Translations under genes and position numbers: made by a program
The notes under the pieces: model-generated
Told to the model about the DNA's origin: nothing
Database searches by the model: none
Seen by the model: only the letters and a program-made list of their open reading frames with translations
Shown here: one piece after another, positions 25,629-37,417 of the stretch
Layout: the number at the start of each line of letters is the position of its first letter
How positions within the stretch are numbered: the first letter of the stretch is position 1
Origin: Silene latifolia
Taxonomy: Eukaryota; Streptophyta; Magnoliopsida; Caryophyllales; Caryophyllaceae
Assembly (NCBI RefSeq): GCF_048544455.1
Contig: NC_133536.1
Location: 38,582,652 to 38,646,651, forward strand
DNA: 64,000 nt
Direction of reading: 5' to 3'

Positions 25629-25711
25629 TTTTTGGATTTTTTTTTTTTTTTGACAACAATAAACTGAATTATATAAAAATAGAAAGGACGGAGTACAAAT
25701 ACATAAACCCG

Positions 25712-26059
25712 TTATCCAGTAGCAAAACTAACCAACCAAAAAGGGTAAATGACAAAGAGGTGCCGGATTTCATGAACTGAATTCCGCGCACCAATTGGTA
25801 CTGGCAGTAAGCGTGCCAGAACGGCTGATAGTTTACGACATGAAACGGAAAAAGAAACGTAGGTATATGCCGCTGACCGGGCAGTTCGCATAGCGATCAA
25901 TAAAGCTCTTGTTGAAGCCTCTAGCATATTGGTAGCTCTGATAAGAGCTAATTGCTCTTGTCCAGTATAAGAGTCTGAAATGGACGCCTGAAAGCAATTA
26001 CCCGGATGTAAACGACTGACCAACACATAGAAGCAAATGGATCCTAAAGTGCTATTCAT
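25712..26059 (-). pseudogene. LINE RNase H-like C-terminal domain
   Basis: The segment reads TGQEQLALIRATNMLEASTR then ALLIAMRTARSAAY, which fits the RVT_3 RNase H-like domain found at the end of many plant LINEs, though acidic active-site residues are not clearly preserved. A frame change separates it from the zf-RVT region of the upstream RT. Confidence 0.5.
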
Positions 26060-26174
26060 AGTCTGATGCAGCTGTGAAGGAGCTGTAGGTAGCGGAATAG
26101 GACCATTGAGAGTGCGCCAAATTGATGGGAAAAGTTGATGAGAGGAATAGAGTGATCAAAGAAGCCGTGATTCT

Positions 26175-28724
26175 TTAAGGATCCATTGGACACTGTTGGA
26201 AAATAATAGAATTCCGTACCGACCAAATCGCTTGCAAGACACAACCGAAGTAGAGTAAAGGATTTAGAGCACTTGATGACTGATGAGAAAAATAGGTCAC
26301 CAAATCAGCCAGCCATTGAGTAAAAGGAACCATCGAATTTGTTTGGGAATTGAGACCAAGCAAAGACGACCGCCATACATGCTGAGTAATATTGCAATAG
26401 CGAAACAAGTGTTCAGCGTTTTCTTCTGCAGAACCACAGAAATGGCAAGGGAGAGTGACGGTCACGCCGCGGGACTTGAGATTTGCCGAGGTAGGCATGA
26501 TATTGTGGGCAAGCCTCCAAAACAACAAAGTAAATTTAGCTAAACCTGTTAACTTCCAAATGCGAGACCATGGAAAATAAGACGTTAAAGACGGAGACGA
26601 AGCAGAAGATTTATGCCAAAGGTGTAAATAGCCCGTTTTAACCGAATAGCTACCATCCTCCGTGTATTTCCAGTATAGGAAATCATCAATACCAAGAAGC
26701 GGGGGTTCCATTTCGATAATTAACTTTGTTGTAACCGGAGCAAAGTGTTTGAATACGGCTGTAGCATTCCAGTCACCCGAAGGATGTACCAAATTCGGTA
26801 AACTAGGAGCAGGTTCTCTATCAGTCCCCAAACGAATGGGAACAGTACCTTGCACCCAACGACTATTTACCAAGTTTATCTGTTTTCCATTGCCAAGTTT
26901 CCAGCAAATTCCCGAGGAAACCTCATCCACCGCACGACAAATACCGCTCCAAAGGAAAGATGGTTTTGAGACACGTGATTTTGCTGAAGGGATAGGTAAA
27001 TCTCGGGCATATTTGGGAACAAGATATCTAGCAAGCAAACCAGTGGGATGCACCTTGAGCCGCCAGTAGTTCTTAACTAGTAAAGCTTGACTCAAGAGAA
27101 GAGAGTTTTTGATTCCCAAACCACCGAAGTCTCTCGGCGTTTGTAAAGTCTCACGCTTGAGCCAATGAATAGATTGCCTTTTCCAGTCATGGCGCCACCA
27201 GAATGCAGTAATTACAGAAGCAATTTTCCGACAAATCCCAAGCGGGAACGGAAGAGCCGCCATTAAGTGATAGAATGAGGCGAGTAAAACAGCAGAGATG
27301 ACCACAAGCTTACTTGATTGACTAAGGTGCAGTGAAGACAAAGATGAAATGCGAGTCGTCAATTTGTCAATATAAGGATGAAATACCCGAGACCGGTTTC
27401 TTGGGATGTCAACAGGAACACCCAAGTAGGTTCCGAAGGTTGAGGAGCTCTGCATCTTGAGGATGGAGGTTAAATGTAATCTAAAATCAGGTGGGGCATT
27501 GAGACTGAATTTAATGAAAGATTTATTGAGGTTAATCATCTGTCCCGATGCAGATTCAAAGTCCTTGAAGAGATCCCTTAAGGCATCAAAAGCAGAGGGT
27601 GTAGCTTTGCAACAGATAAGCGCATCATCCGCATAGAATAAGTGTGAAACAGTTGGAGCATAGCGAGATATTTTTAAACCCGTAAGCATTCCCGTCTTCT
27701 CGGCTCGAGAGAGTTGTCGAGATAAAACTTCCATGCAAATAATAAAAAGATAGGGGGATAAAGGATCGCCTTGTCGAAGACCGCATGTCGGAGTCAAAGT
27801 AGATGATGGCGCGCCATTAATTAGGATCCGATATGAAACAGTGGAAATACATTCCCATATAAGACTGCGCCAAGCAGGTGGAAATCGCATATGGCGCAAG
27901 ACCTCCATAAGGAAATGCCACGAGACACGATCAAAAGCCTTGTGCATATCCAATTTGAGAGCCGCATAACAGCTAGAACCAGTCTTAGTCTTGTTAAGAT
28001 AATGCATAACCTCATGAGCGATGATTGAGCTGTCTGACATTAATCTCCCCGGCACAAAAGCCTGTTGCGTATCAGAAATGAGGGACGAAATTACCAGTTT
28101 GATGCGATTGGCAAGGCATTTGGAAGCGAGCCGGTAAACCACATTACAGAGACTGATTGGTCTAAATTGCGATACCATCTCTGGGTGCTCGACTTTTGGG
28201 AGGAGAATAATGTGAGTGCTATTCCACTCTTTCAACATGACACCCGTATTCAGAAAACGTAGAATTGCACAGGTAACCAGAGATCCAATTTGTGGCCAAA
28301 AAACCTGAAAAAATTTAGGAGGAATACCGTCCGGACCTGGTGATTTAGAGCCGTCCATATTACGAAGAGCACGAAGAACGTCCATATCCGTAAAAGGAGC
28401 AGCGAGAATTGAACTATCTTGAGGTGTAAGGAAAGGCAGATCAAGTGGGTTCAGAAAATCATCATAATTATCACTTGGAAAAGCAGGATTCTTGGATTTA
28501 GGAGGACCCAAAAGCGACTGAAAATATCCAACTATTTCCGTTTCAATCTCAGGCAAATTATGAAGCCATGTACCATCAGAAGTTCGCAAGGCAAGTATAC
28601 GCTGCTTAGAAGATCTCTGCTTGACTCTATTGAACAAGAAACTAGTAGGAAGCCCATCTAAAATTTCCTTACGCAATTTAACGCGTTGAAGCCAGTAAAG
28701 ATGTTGCTTGTGGATGCGTTGCAT
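26175..28724 (-). CDS. LINE ORF2 reverse transcriptase (long open segment)
   Basis: An uninterrupted stretch of about 849 codons. RT signatures in order: SKSPGPDGIPPKFFQ, PISLCNVVYRLASK, KLDMHKAFDRVSW, GLRQGDPLSPYLF and the catalytic FYADDAL. The C-terminal part has the zf-RVT zinc-binding region (RIWKLTGLAKFTLLFWRL ... CHFCGSAEENAEHLFRYC). It is the middle of ORF2, not a separate gene: the endonuclease lies upstream in broken frames and an RNase H-like tail downstream (25712-26059). The RT reads intact even though its neighbours are damaged. Confidence 0.93.
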   Translation of the reverse strand: MQRIHKQHLYWLQRVKLRKEILDGLPTSFLFNRVKQRSSKQRILALRTSDGTWLHNLPEIETEIVGYFQSLLGPPKSKNPAFPSDNYDDFLNPLDLPFLTPQDSSILAAPFTDMDVLRALRNMDGSKSPGPDGIPPKFFQVFWPQIGSLVTCAILRFLNTGVMLKEWNSTHIILLPKVEHPEMVSQFRPISLCNVVYRLASKCLANRIKLVISSLISDTQQAFVPGRLMSDSSIIAHEVMHYLNKTKTGSSCYAALKLDMHKAFDRVSWHFLMEVLRHMRFPPAWRSLIWECISTVSYRILINGAPSSTLTPTCGLRQGDPLSPYLFIICMEVLSRQLSRAEKTGMLTGLKISRYAPTVSHLFYADDALICCKATPSAFDALRDLFKDFESASGQMINLNKSFIKFSLNAPPDFRLHLTSILKMQSSSTFGTYLGVPVDIPRNRSRVFHPYIDKLTTRISSLSSLHLSQSSKLVVISAVLLASFYHLMAALPFPLGICRKIASVITAFWWRHDWKRQSIHWLKRETLQTPRDFGGLGIKNSLLLSQALLVKNYWRLKVHPTGLLARYLVPKYARDLPIPSAKSRVSKPSFLWSGICRAVDEVSSGICWKLGNGKQINLVNSRWVQGTVPIRLGTDREPAPSLPNLVHPSGDWNATAVFKHFAPVTTKLIIEMEPPLLGIDDFLYWKYTEDGSYSVKTGYLHLWHKSSASSPSLTSYFPWSRIWKLTGLAKFTLLFWRLAHNIMPTSANLKSRGVTVTLPCHFCGSAEENAEHLFRYCNITQHVWRSSLLGLNSQTNSMVPFTQWLADLVTYFSHQSSSALNPLLYFGCVLQAIWSVRNSIIFQQCPMDP

Positions 28725-28787
28725 TTGCTCAGATCTAACCGTTTGAAAAGCATTTGCCGTAAAAGAGTTGACAATAGAGTCGACGAA

Positions 28788-29691
28788 TCAATCAAGGTCC
28801 GAGTCCACAATGGACCAATTGATGCCATGTGAAAATCTGTGCTGTACAACCCAAGACAGAATAGCATATCTAGCGGAAGCGAGTTTTCGAGAGAGAACAT
28901 ACATTGATGATCCCACAACAGGAGCATTCCAAGCATTATTCACCAAATCAATGACTTCTGGGATAGAAAGACACCAATTGTCAACTCGGTATGGTCTCTT
29001 AGACTTTGTAGTAGGCTGGAAAAAACGTAAGATAATCGGAGCATGATCAGAAATAAGTATAGGTAGATGAAGTAGAGAAGCGTGCGGAAAGATCAAACCA
29101 GCCTGGTGTTGCATAAGCGCGATCCAGCCTTTCAAAAATACAATCTGTATTCAGTTGCGAGTTAGTCCAGGTGAACCGTGGGCCAAAGAAAGGAACATCA
29201 ATGAGATCGTTGTTAAGTTTCCAAGCAAGGAACTCGTCTTGTCCACGGATCGTTGGTGAGCCACCCAACTTGTCACAATGTAACTCGACTTGATTGAAGT
29301 TGCCTATGATTAATAAAGGGGAGCAGCCGGAAATAACCTCTGAAATTCGTTCCCAAACAGCACATCGGTAGGCTAAAGCAGGTTCCCCATAGATAAACAT
29401 TACATACATGGATTCATGTGTACCAGGTGAGACTTCTATAACAAGTTTACAAAAGATAAAACGCTTGTCAGAACACAAAACACTAATATTTACCGAGTCA
29501 TCCCAAAGACAAAAAAGGCCTCCACTACGCCCTAATGAGTCAACCCCACGTGTTCGAAAACCAAGATGACTAGTCTTCATAGTCACTACGGTCACAAAGA
29601 GAGTGAGTCTCTTGCGAAACAAAATTGACGGATGAAATTTACGGATACTGATGATGAAGGTATGGAATTGTAGGATCATCCGTCTCACCAA
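28788..29691 (-). pseudogene. LINE ORF2 endonuclease domain, frameshifted
   Basis: Apurinic-endonuclease-like fold: GRSGGLFCLWD, then IIGNFNQVE (the family consensus is GDFN, so the Asp is replaced by Asn), RLDRAYAT and SDHAPIIL. A frameshift near 29100 splits the domain. The N-terminal ETK-type Glu is not visible. A damaged endonuclease would block target-primed insertion by this copy. Confidence 0.85.
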
Positions 29692-30176
29692 ATCCCATAC
29701 AATTCCAAAGAAAAGGCAGTCATTGATCCCCTGGTGGTGAATTAAGGTCCACCACCAAACCTAAGACGATAGCATAATCTCCAACGTTGGAACAGGAAAC
29801 AGAAGAAGAGGAAGGTAACGTTAGAAAATTTTGTGGGTCAGAGTCCAGAGAAAAGGAAAGCTTATTTTTTGTACGCTTGCAGGGAAGCTGCAACCAAGGC
29901 GGGTCCTCAAAAGGAAAAGATCGCTTTCGTGAAACCGGGTCCAGGCCTTGTAAGTTTGGGGATTTGGGCCGGTATACGAAAAATTCTAAGGCCCAAAAAA
30001 GCCAACATCAACTCAGGGTGAGATAGATGTGGATGATCAACAGGACAAGCTAAGTCCAGAAATCTGAGCCTGTTCGATCTTTTAAATTTGGGCTTGCTGC
30101 AAAAGCGAAAGCCATGAGGTACCTTGCATTTAAAAACTAATTTTATTTTCTTTCCAAATGATCCACGGGGACCGAA

Positions 30177-31450
30177 TTAACACCAGCCCAAAAGAAGAAA
30201 TATCACGTGAGCCTTCGAAGCAAGAGAGTTACTGACCAAAGCAGCACCACATGATTGAAAAACAGAGTGTAAAACGGTGCCATCTGTTCTCGCATGCAAG
30301 ACCCTAAAAGCCACCTGTCTCGGGTCCCGGTGCACAAACGTAGCATCCAAGGATGGGTCGTCTTCCGGGTTGGAGGTCCGAAAGGGAAAAATACCGATTC
30401 TCAAGGGAAACTCCTCGCTCCAAATAGAGCTATCCGCCGTAAAAGGATAAGGGTCCGAGAGAGGGAAATCTCTCATAGTGAAATCATCTTGTTTAACATC
30501 AGTGCGAGCAACCCGATTTGGATCATCAACTACCATTCTTTTAAAGCAAGGATCATCATTGCTCGAAGATGAAGAGGAGTAAAAATTAGACACTGATGAT
30601 GACAACTCAAAGTCGTCCAATCCAGGAACTGAACCAGAAGTATTAAAATAAGTGGAGAGAAATCTTAATCTTGCAGGAAGGCCCATAATTGATTTATTAT
30701 AATATGGCACTTCTGTTGGACCATAAACGACTGAAAATCCCTTTCCTTGCAGATTAGCTAGCCTCTCGTACAACTTGTGACATAGCTTCAAAGGAGGTGA
30801 GGCGACAGAATGAAATGCGATGACCGACAACCCCGCATCGTTTACAAAATCGGAAGATGTTTTCATAACTAAAAGAAATCCAACAATTTGTCCCTCCTTC
30901 TAAGGCCAAATAACATCCAGAAACTAGGGGTTTAGCTAGATCAACCCAAAGACGAACTCGCACAAATTGCCGCGGAGGGAAAGAAGCATGATAATTATCT
31001 ACTTCCATTATTGGACCAACATGTTCTAGGAGATGAGTCATGATGACAAGTATGAAGAAATTGCATTGGTAGCCCGTGAACCTTAATCCAATCCATAGAG
31101 GAACCATATGAAAATTAAAATCCTCCCAAGACCTTATTCCATAAAAATCTTCTCAAAACAAGCAAGCTCCCCTCAATATTTAGCACATGCATTTTCTCTA
31201 AAAAGTCTAGATCTGCTAAATTAGCAAACTCAAACAAGAAATAAGGAAAGAAAAGGTGAACTTTAATTTCATCTTTAGAAATCCAGCGAGTCTTGACAGC
31301 TTGTATTACACGATTAACATCAAAATTCCTTTGATCAATGAAACGGCCTATAAGAACTCGGTTGAAATCAATTCCCATAAGGTTTACTCGTAAATTAGCA
31401 GGCAAATTGATCTTCACACCTGCGCGAAAAGGAGATGGAGCACCTTCCAT
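30177..31450 (-). pseudogene. LINE ORF1 (DUF4283-like, zinc knuckle), frameshifted
   Basis: Starting MEGAPSPFRAGVKINLPANL, the first segment (31450-31115) resembles the DUF4283 RNA-binding domain of plant LINE ORF1, with RWISKDEIKVHLFFPY. A frameshift near 31110 leads to a segment with the zinc knuckle CKRCGVVGHRISFC (C-X2-C-X4-H-X4-C) near 30830. The rest (30866-30177) is an acidic, Ser-rich tail. ORF1 proteins bind the element's RNA. Confidence 0.8.
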
Positions 31451-31886
31451 CTTTAAAAGATATGTGTAACGGATAAGAAAAGCAGATCTTAAGTTAATAT
31501 AATATTTTTCGGTGAAGTTTTGTGGATGAGAAGACGGTGATTATTGTGGATTTTTTTGGATAAAAAAGGAGCAACTCTCAAAGAGAGAAAAGGAAACTCT
31601 CTAGAGATAGAGAGAGAAATTTTTCTTGTCTCGTTTTGTGTGAATTGTTTTCATTCATTTTTTTTTTGGATTTGAACCCTCATTCAAAGGCCCATGTGGC
31701 ATAGAGTGTTCGAGTGAGACTCTAATCTTTTCCTCATTTCCTCATTTCCTCATTTCTTTACTCTTTTCTGGGGTTTAAGCTAATGCGAAAAACCCCTGAT
31801 TCTGCAATGAAGAAACAATCCCTTCTACACTTCACCCTTTAATCCTCCCAAAATCCACACACCATACAATCTCATCCAAACAAACA

Positions 31887-34800
31887 ATGATTTCCACCAT
31901 TAATTTCCGCAAACAATCACTCAAAACCATATTCACCCTCCTTCACCACACCACACACCACCCAAACCCTTCAAATTACAACTACCCATTTCCCAAAAAC
32001 CCAATAAAATCAACCTCAATTGTTGGATTTCATCATAAAGTTTCAATCTTTGACGCGTTTAGTAATTTTCGGCATATGGGTTTTGATGGAGGGAGAAGAT
32101 GGATGTCTACGGCGAAGGGGAGGAGTATGAGGAGTAAAGTAGAGAGAAGAATGCAGAAAGAAGCTGGTAAAACTGTTAAACAAATTCGTCAAGCTAAAAA
32201 ACTTAAGCTTAAGCTTATGACTGAGGAAGAACGCCTTCTTCATAGTCTCAGAAGGGTATTCTTGTCTTTTTTATCTATTTCATTTTCATCTGATTATAGT
32301 TTTTGAGTATTGATTAGTTAATAATTGTGTGATTGTTTAGACTGAGGAATCAAAGAGTCGTTATTCTATGGTTTTAGATTACGATGGAATAAAGCAAAAT
32401 GACTCGCTAAACTGGCTACGATTCTTTTTTTTCCATTGTGAAATATCAGTCCCTTGATGCCGTTATTGACACAATTTTTCATCTGAGGTCATTTGGAAAC
32501 GTCCTCTTTGTGTTGCTAGCGTACATGCGAACACCCCCTCTTTTCTTGGTAATTGGCTCCCTCTTTTCTTGGTCTTTGTGCCAAAATCAAAGGACAACAA
32601 TTGACCGGGACGGAGGAGTATTAGGTTTCAATTGGGATTGTAATGTTGTTGGTTTTTGTTGGATGGATAGTAAATAGACTCTCTGTTAGACAAGGGAGTA
32701 AAACTGTCTATCTAGCTGATATTTGGACCTTTCTAGAGCTAACTGGTTTTGTAAAGTCACAAGGGGTGATATTTATCAACCTGGTCCGTAAGTGTCAAAA
32801 TTGCCTTTGTGGCTTCCTTCACCGTAATTAGGGTAAAACTGTGCACCTTTACTGCAATTAGTGGTAGAGCTGTGTATAGTTGAACCTCTCTATGTTAGGC
32901 TAATCTGTGCGTTCGTTTCAAGTCCAACAAATGACATCATTGAGAAGTATTGAGATTTATAATTTTCATTAGGCAGAAGGTAGGTAGTTTGTGATGACTA
33001 GTTTGGTGTGATAAATTTCAGTCGCTGACCCTTTCACTTAAGTGAGTTACTGAAGAGTTTTCAGGGTTCGGTTTGGTCTGGTTCCAGTTTCAATTACACT
33101 TGTAATTGTTGGTCATTACAAGACTTCCTGGGACTACTGGATGTCTGGTTATGTCTTGAATTAGGAACTATGGGTCTCTTAGTGTGCGCTTTGTAATTGT
33201 CTGATAAAATCGGTACATTCGGTAATAGTATTCAACAGTCTATATTCATGGCCGTGTACTTTCCTTTCCATATTTTACTTCATGTTTTGTAATATACATA
33301 AAAGACAATAGTTTGAGAGTTCAATGACTGATACTGTAACCATGTGAATTCATAGACTCATTGTTATCATCGTTAACCAATGCTTTGGCAATGGAGACAT
33401 TTATATTGAATTCCTAATTGAACTCTGCCTGAATTCACCCACCGTACGTTTTCACATAACCTGTACTTGGTTTTCAAATATTCCTGTGTCCATGTCTCTA
33501 TTTTGTTCGAGCTGTAAAACACCAAGCTGCGGCATTTATCCAATTTTCATGCACGTAGATAGCCTTTTACTTATGATAGTCGCCTGACTTCAATCACCCT
33601 CACCTCTTGCAAAAAAAAAAAAAATATATAGTTCTTTTTATGCGGAAATAAGTTAATCAACTAGACTTGAACCATCTCATCCTTTCAGAAGAAAGGAAAG
33701 TGAAAGCAACTAAGTAGTCTAAGTTTTAGCCCACGTTGAAAGAGCAAGACCCAAATGTCCCAATTGTGTATAAAGTCAATTTCTTCAGTGGCCTCACAAA
33801 AACAATATTCCAGCTTTTGGGAAAAGATGAGGTCTATTCTATATTCTAATGTCTGTAGTGACATAAGAAGTTTCCCAAGTGATTTGCTACACTTTCATGC
33901 GATTTTTTTTTTCTTTGGCACAACTTGTGGCCAATTGTACCAGTGTGACGAGAATTAGGCTCTCGTGTCATTCTTTCTCTACTTATGCAGGCCAAGAAAA
34001 AGGTGGCACTGCTTCTGCAAAAGCTCAAGAAATACGATCTGCCCGAGTTGCCTCAACCTAGACATGACCCAGAGCTTTTGACATCTGAGCAGCTTCAAGC
34101 ATATAAGAAAATAGGTTTCAGGAACAAAAATTATTGTCCAGTTGGTGTTCGAGGAGTCTTTGGAGGAGTTGTTCAGAATATGCATCTTCATTGGAAGTTC
34201 CATGAGACTGTGCAAGTCTGCTGTGATAACTTCCCTAAGGAAAAAATTAAGGAGATGGCGAATTTACTTGCAAGGCTCAGTGGTGGTATCGTGGTTAATA
34301 TACACAATGTGAAAACAATAATTATGTTCCGTGGTAGAAATTATCGTCAACCGAAAAATTTGATACCTGTCAACACTTTAACCAAAAGAAAGGTATGTTT
34401 ACATTGCTCTGGTCTTATTGTCTTTTCCTTCCATAATGTCATTGAGTTGTTCTTTTTCATTTCGCTGAATGTCAACTTCAGTAAGGCCTAGTTTGGTTGG
34501 AGGTAAATATGTCCTGGAACATGGTTTTTCTTAGTTTCCCTGGTATTTTAGGAAAATGAGTAAAACACGAATGGGACTACAAATTCCTGATAAAGTGAAA
34601 CTCATTTTTGCTTTGCAATAAAGAATGCAAATTTTCTTGATGTAAATTGTTGAATGAAATGCTAATTAAACTGTTTGTATGAGAGTAGACAGATGACGAC
34701 TTTTTGTGATTTTTGTGGGTTATTCGATATGGGAAACGTTTTTAGTCAAACGGGTTGGTCTTAAGATTATATTACTAATACATATGAGACGGTCCCTCAT

Positions 34801-35916
34801 GAGACTTCAACTGATTTTAGTATATGCTATTACTGAAGTTTCCCTATTGCATGTTTTGTTTTGGAATTACAGGCCCTTTTCAAAGCCAGATTCGAGCAAG
34901 CACTCGAATCTCAAAAACTGAACATAAAGAAAACCGAGCAGCAGCTTCGTAAAAAAGGAATTAGCCCCGATGATCCTGTTGCCATGGCGAGCATCCAAAG
35001 AGTAGCATCAACCTTCTTTAATGCTATTGACAAGAAAGAGGGGAGTCCCTATGTCTTCCGTGGGGATGAGGAATCCCGGAGTGGACTTCAGAGAACCTCC
35101 GAGAACCCTGGGCCTGGCGAGGATAGTGACCAAGAGGAGCTGGACAAATTTATAGCCGAGATAGAGGACGCTGCCGATAAAGAATTTGCCCAAGAGGAGG
35201 CTGCAGAAGAGGAAGAAGTAGGTAGAATTAGATACTTAAATAAGGATGATTCAAGTGGAAGATTCCGACCTGAGAGGTATATATATAATGACTCCAATGG
35301 TGATATTCGAGGAGGTAGGGGTTCGAGGGATCCATACCGAAGGGAAAGAACAGAAGACAGTGAGAATGAAGGCGATGATGATGATGATGATGTTGATGAT
35401 GATGATTTTGAGGATCATGATGCAAGTGAAGATGAAAGCCATACAAATGATTCTGAAAGAGATCTATATAAGCTAGAAAGAACTAGAGGACCTCACGAAA
35501 GCCGAGGGCCTAAGCACAGTAATAGTGGATTTAAAGGAATGGTATCTGATGAGGAATCTGGGTCAGCAAAAATGTTAGATGATCTCGATGATGTAATGTG
35601 GAATTCCGACACAGAAAAAGGATTTGACTCGAAATCACCCAAATCTACAAGGATTAGAGGTGGGTCCAGAGAGTCTGGTCATGATTGCTACAGAAAACTG
35701 GCGGAGGATGAATCTGAGATTGACGAAGTATTTAGTGAATCGGAAATCCCCATGTACGAGGAGTCAGATGATGAAGCTCTAGAGTCAAGTGCCCTTAAAG
35801 GAGTTGATGATGACTATAGTGGGGCTGTTGTATCCCCATATTATCATGAAGGCAAAGACCTTTCACGGGGAAAACCAGTGTCTGGAAAGAATGACGAAAT
35901 TTGGGATAGCGATTGA
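31887..35916 (+). CDS. CRM (CRS1-YhbY) domain RNA-binding protein, organelle-targeted
   Basis: Three coding exons, 31887-32255, 33991-34392 and 34873-35916, join in frame with GT-AG introns to give 604 residues. The N-terminus is rich in Ser, Thr, His and Arg and poor in acidic residues, like a mitochondrial or plastid presequence. The CRM fold sits in exon 2 (about residues 150-255), with the loop GVRGVFGG matching the family GxxG motif and VVNIHNVKTIIMFRGRNYRQ at its end. Exon 3 is highly acidic, with an Asp run near residue 423. The layout resembles Arabidopsis At3g25440. CRM proteins bind RNA, often to assist group II intron splicing; that role here is inferred. A LINE ends about 220 bp upstream. 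Confidence 0.92.
32347..32545 (+). repeat. SINE-like dispersed repeat (copy 1) in CRM intron 1
   Basis: Shares blocks such as GATTACGATGGAATAAAGCAAA, ATTTGGAAACGTCCTCT and GTACATGCGAACA-like ends with 55127-55330. The tail (GGAAAC..CCTCTTTGT...GTACAT) resembles the 3' part of plant tRNA-derived SINEs. Copy 2 lies in an intron of another gene. Confidence 0.6.
32557..32620. mobile_element. Short Stowaway-like MITE fragment in CRM intron 1
   Basis: Ends CTCCCTC and GGGACGGAGGAG match the CTCCCTCCGTCCC Stowaway terminus. The interior CTTTGTGCCAAAATCAAAGG is also found at 36637-36659. Confidence 0.6.
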
Positions 35917-36016
35917 GCTTGATACTTGTGAATCCATAAGCGATTGGGCATCATTCTGTCATGTAGCTATGTCCGTTGCATCGTGGTTCAGGTTGCTCAG
36001 ACTAGTTAGAAAGGCT

Positions 36017-37417
36017 GTACAAGGATAATTTTGCAAGGGTCGGAAATGGTCTATCATGTTAGTATCTACTGGATTGGCAGATTCCTACCATTACGTCCTG
36101 CGATCCCGAGAAACTTTGTTGTGGAATAAGTTCATCATTATCGATTTGCTCAAATTGGACATGCATGAGATGGGTGAATGCATTGTGGGGTGACATTGTG
36201 CAACAGGATCCTGGATTTCTGGTAGAGTAGATAAACCAACAGGCAACAGTTCTACTCCGTATTGTTTTTTTCGGGTATATTATTTATTCAAAGAGTGAAT
36301 TATGGAAGTAATTTTCATGGTTTGCCCTTCCACACAGAATTTTTATTGTTGAATCATGAATGGGTTTAGTGATGCTAATAGCCTAATAATGTTATGTCGT
36401 AGGACATCTGTTTTTCTTTTATTTGATGCTAACCTTCATTTCACCGTGTTCAGATTTTGAAAAATGGGAACATGAAGAGGAGAGAGTAATATTTGAACAC
36501 CTTAATTACTCACAAATTCTCAGTCATTTGCTGTCCTATTCTCTATTTTAGGATTATATTTGATGAGCAATTTGATCTTTCACACTCAATTTGATCCACT
36601 TGTCATCTTATAATTAACCCCATTATCTTTCCTTTGTCTTTGTGCCAAAACCAAAGAACAACAATTAACCGGGACCGAGGGAATATCATTTAAATTGATA
36701 CTCCGTATTACACACCCCATTTGTATTTTGCACACATTTACAACTGGGAGAGCCTCGTTTGCGAGGTTATATCTCTGTAACACACTAACACGAGGACACA
36801 CTAAGAAACATCATTTGTTAATGTAACGGAGAGCAAATTATATCTCTGTAACATGAGGCCTCACCCAAGTAACACCATTTGCTAATGTTCTGGGGAGGTT
36901 CATTTGGCTTAAAGATCAGTCTGTCTATCTCAGAAACAAGGAACAGCGAATTTTTCGCCATAAAACCTGTCAAGGATTTTCAGATAAGCAGTGAATGAAC
37001 GGAAATTTCGATAAATGAATTCAAAATTCAAATTGCCTGTGTCACAAAATTAACAAGCACAATCATCTTCAAATTTGCGCAAATACTGTCCTTGGACTTG
37101 TCTCAACTATGATCATATATCAATAACAAGAGTTTTTAGGCCATTCCTGTCTTCTTTCCTTGACGTAGGAGGAGATTTGAACCCGCGATCTATTGTCCGT
37201 ATGACCTTCGTCTTAACAAGGTCATTTCTGTCTTCTAACATTTAACATGAGCAGCCAAAAACCATAGATTTCGAAAATAACTCATCTACAGCAAGAGTAG
37301 AGGGAAAATGATGAACAAAAAATCAAATCAAATAAAAATGCAATTCATTGAAATATTGATTCTTGGCGGATAACTTGTAGTTCCTTACCTGTGGCCGAGG
37401 AAGCGAATTCTGTCACC
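36017..37417. other. Intergenic gap between convergent genes, with MITE remnant
   Basis: No gene is supported. It should contain the 3' UTRs of the CRM gene (+) and the coatomer gene (-). At 36630-36682 there is a decayed Stowaway-like fragment (CTTTGTGCCAAAACCAAAGA ... CCGGGACCGAGGGA) related to the one at 32557-32620. Confidence 0.6.

Larger units (their letters stand above)
25629..31672 (-). mobile_element. L1-like non-LTR retrotransposon (LINE), near full length
   Basis: A poly(T) run at 25637-25651 is the poly(A) tail of a minus-strand element. ORF1 (31450-30177), endonuclease (29691-28790), reverse transcriptase (28724-26175) and an RNase H-like end (about 26060-25712) follow in normal LINE order. 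A candidate target-site duplication TTTTTGGATT lies at 25629-25638 and 31663-31672. The element is about 6 kb. ORF1 and the endonuclease region contain frameshifts, so it is probably immobile. Confidence 0.9.

Noticed and set aside
35228-35446. His-rich antisense ORF
   Set aside because: It is the reverse of the GAT-rich coding stretch of CRM exon 3.
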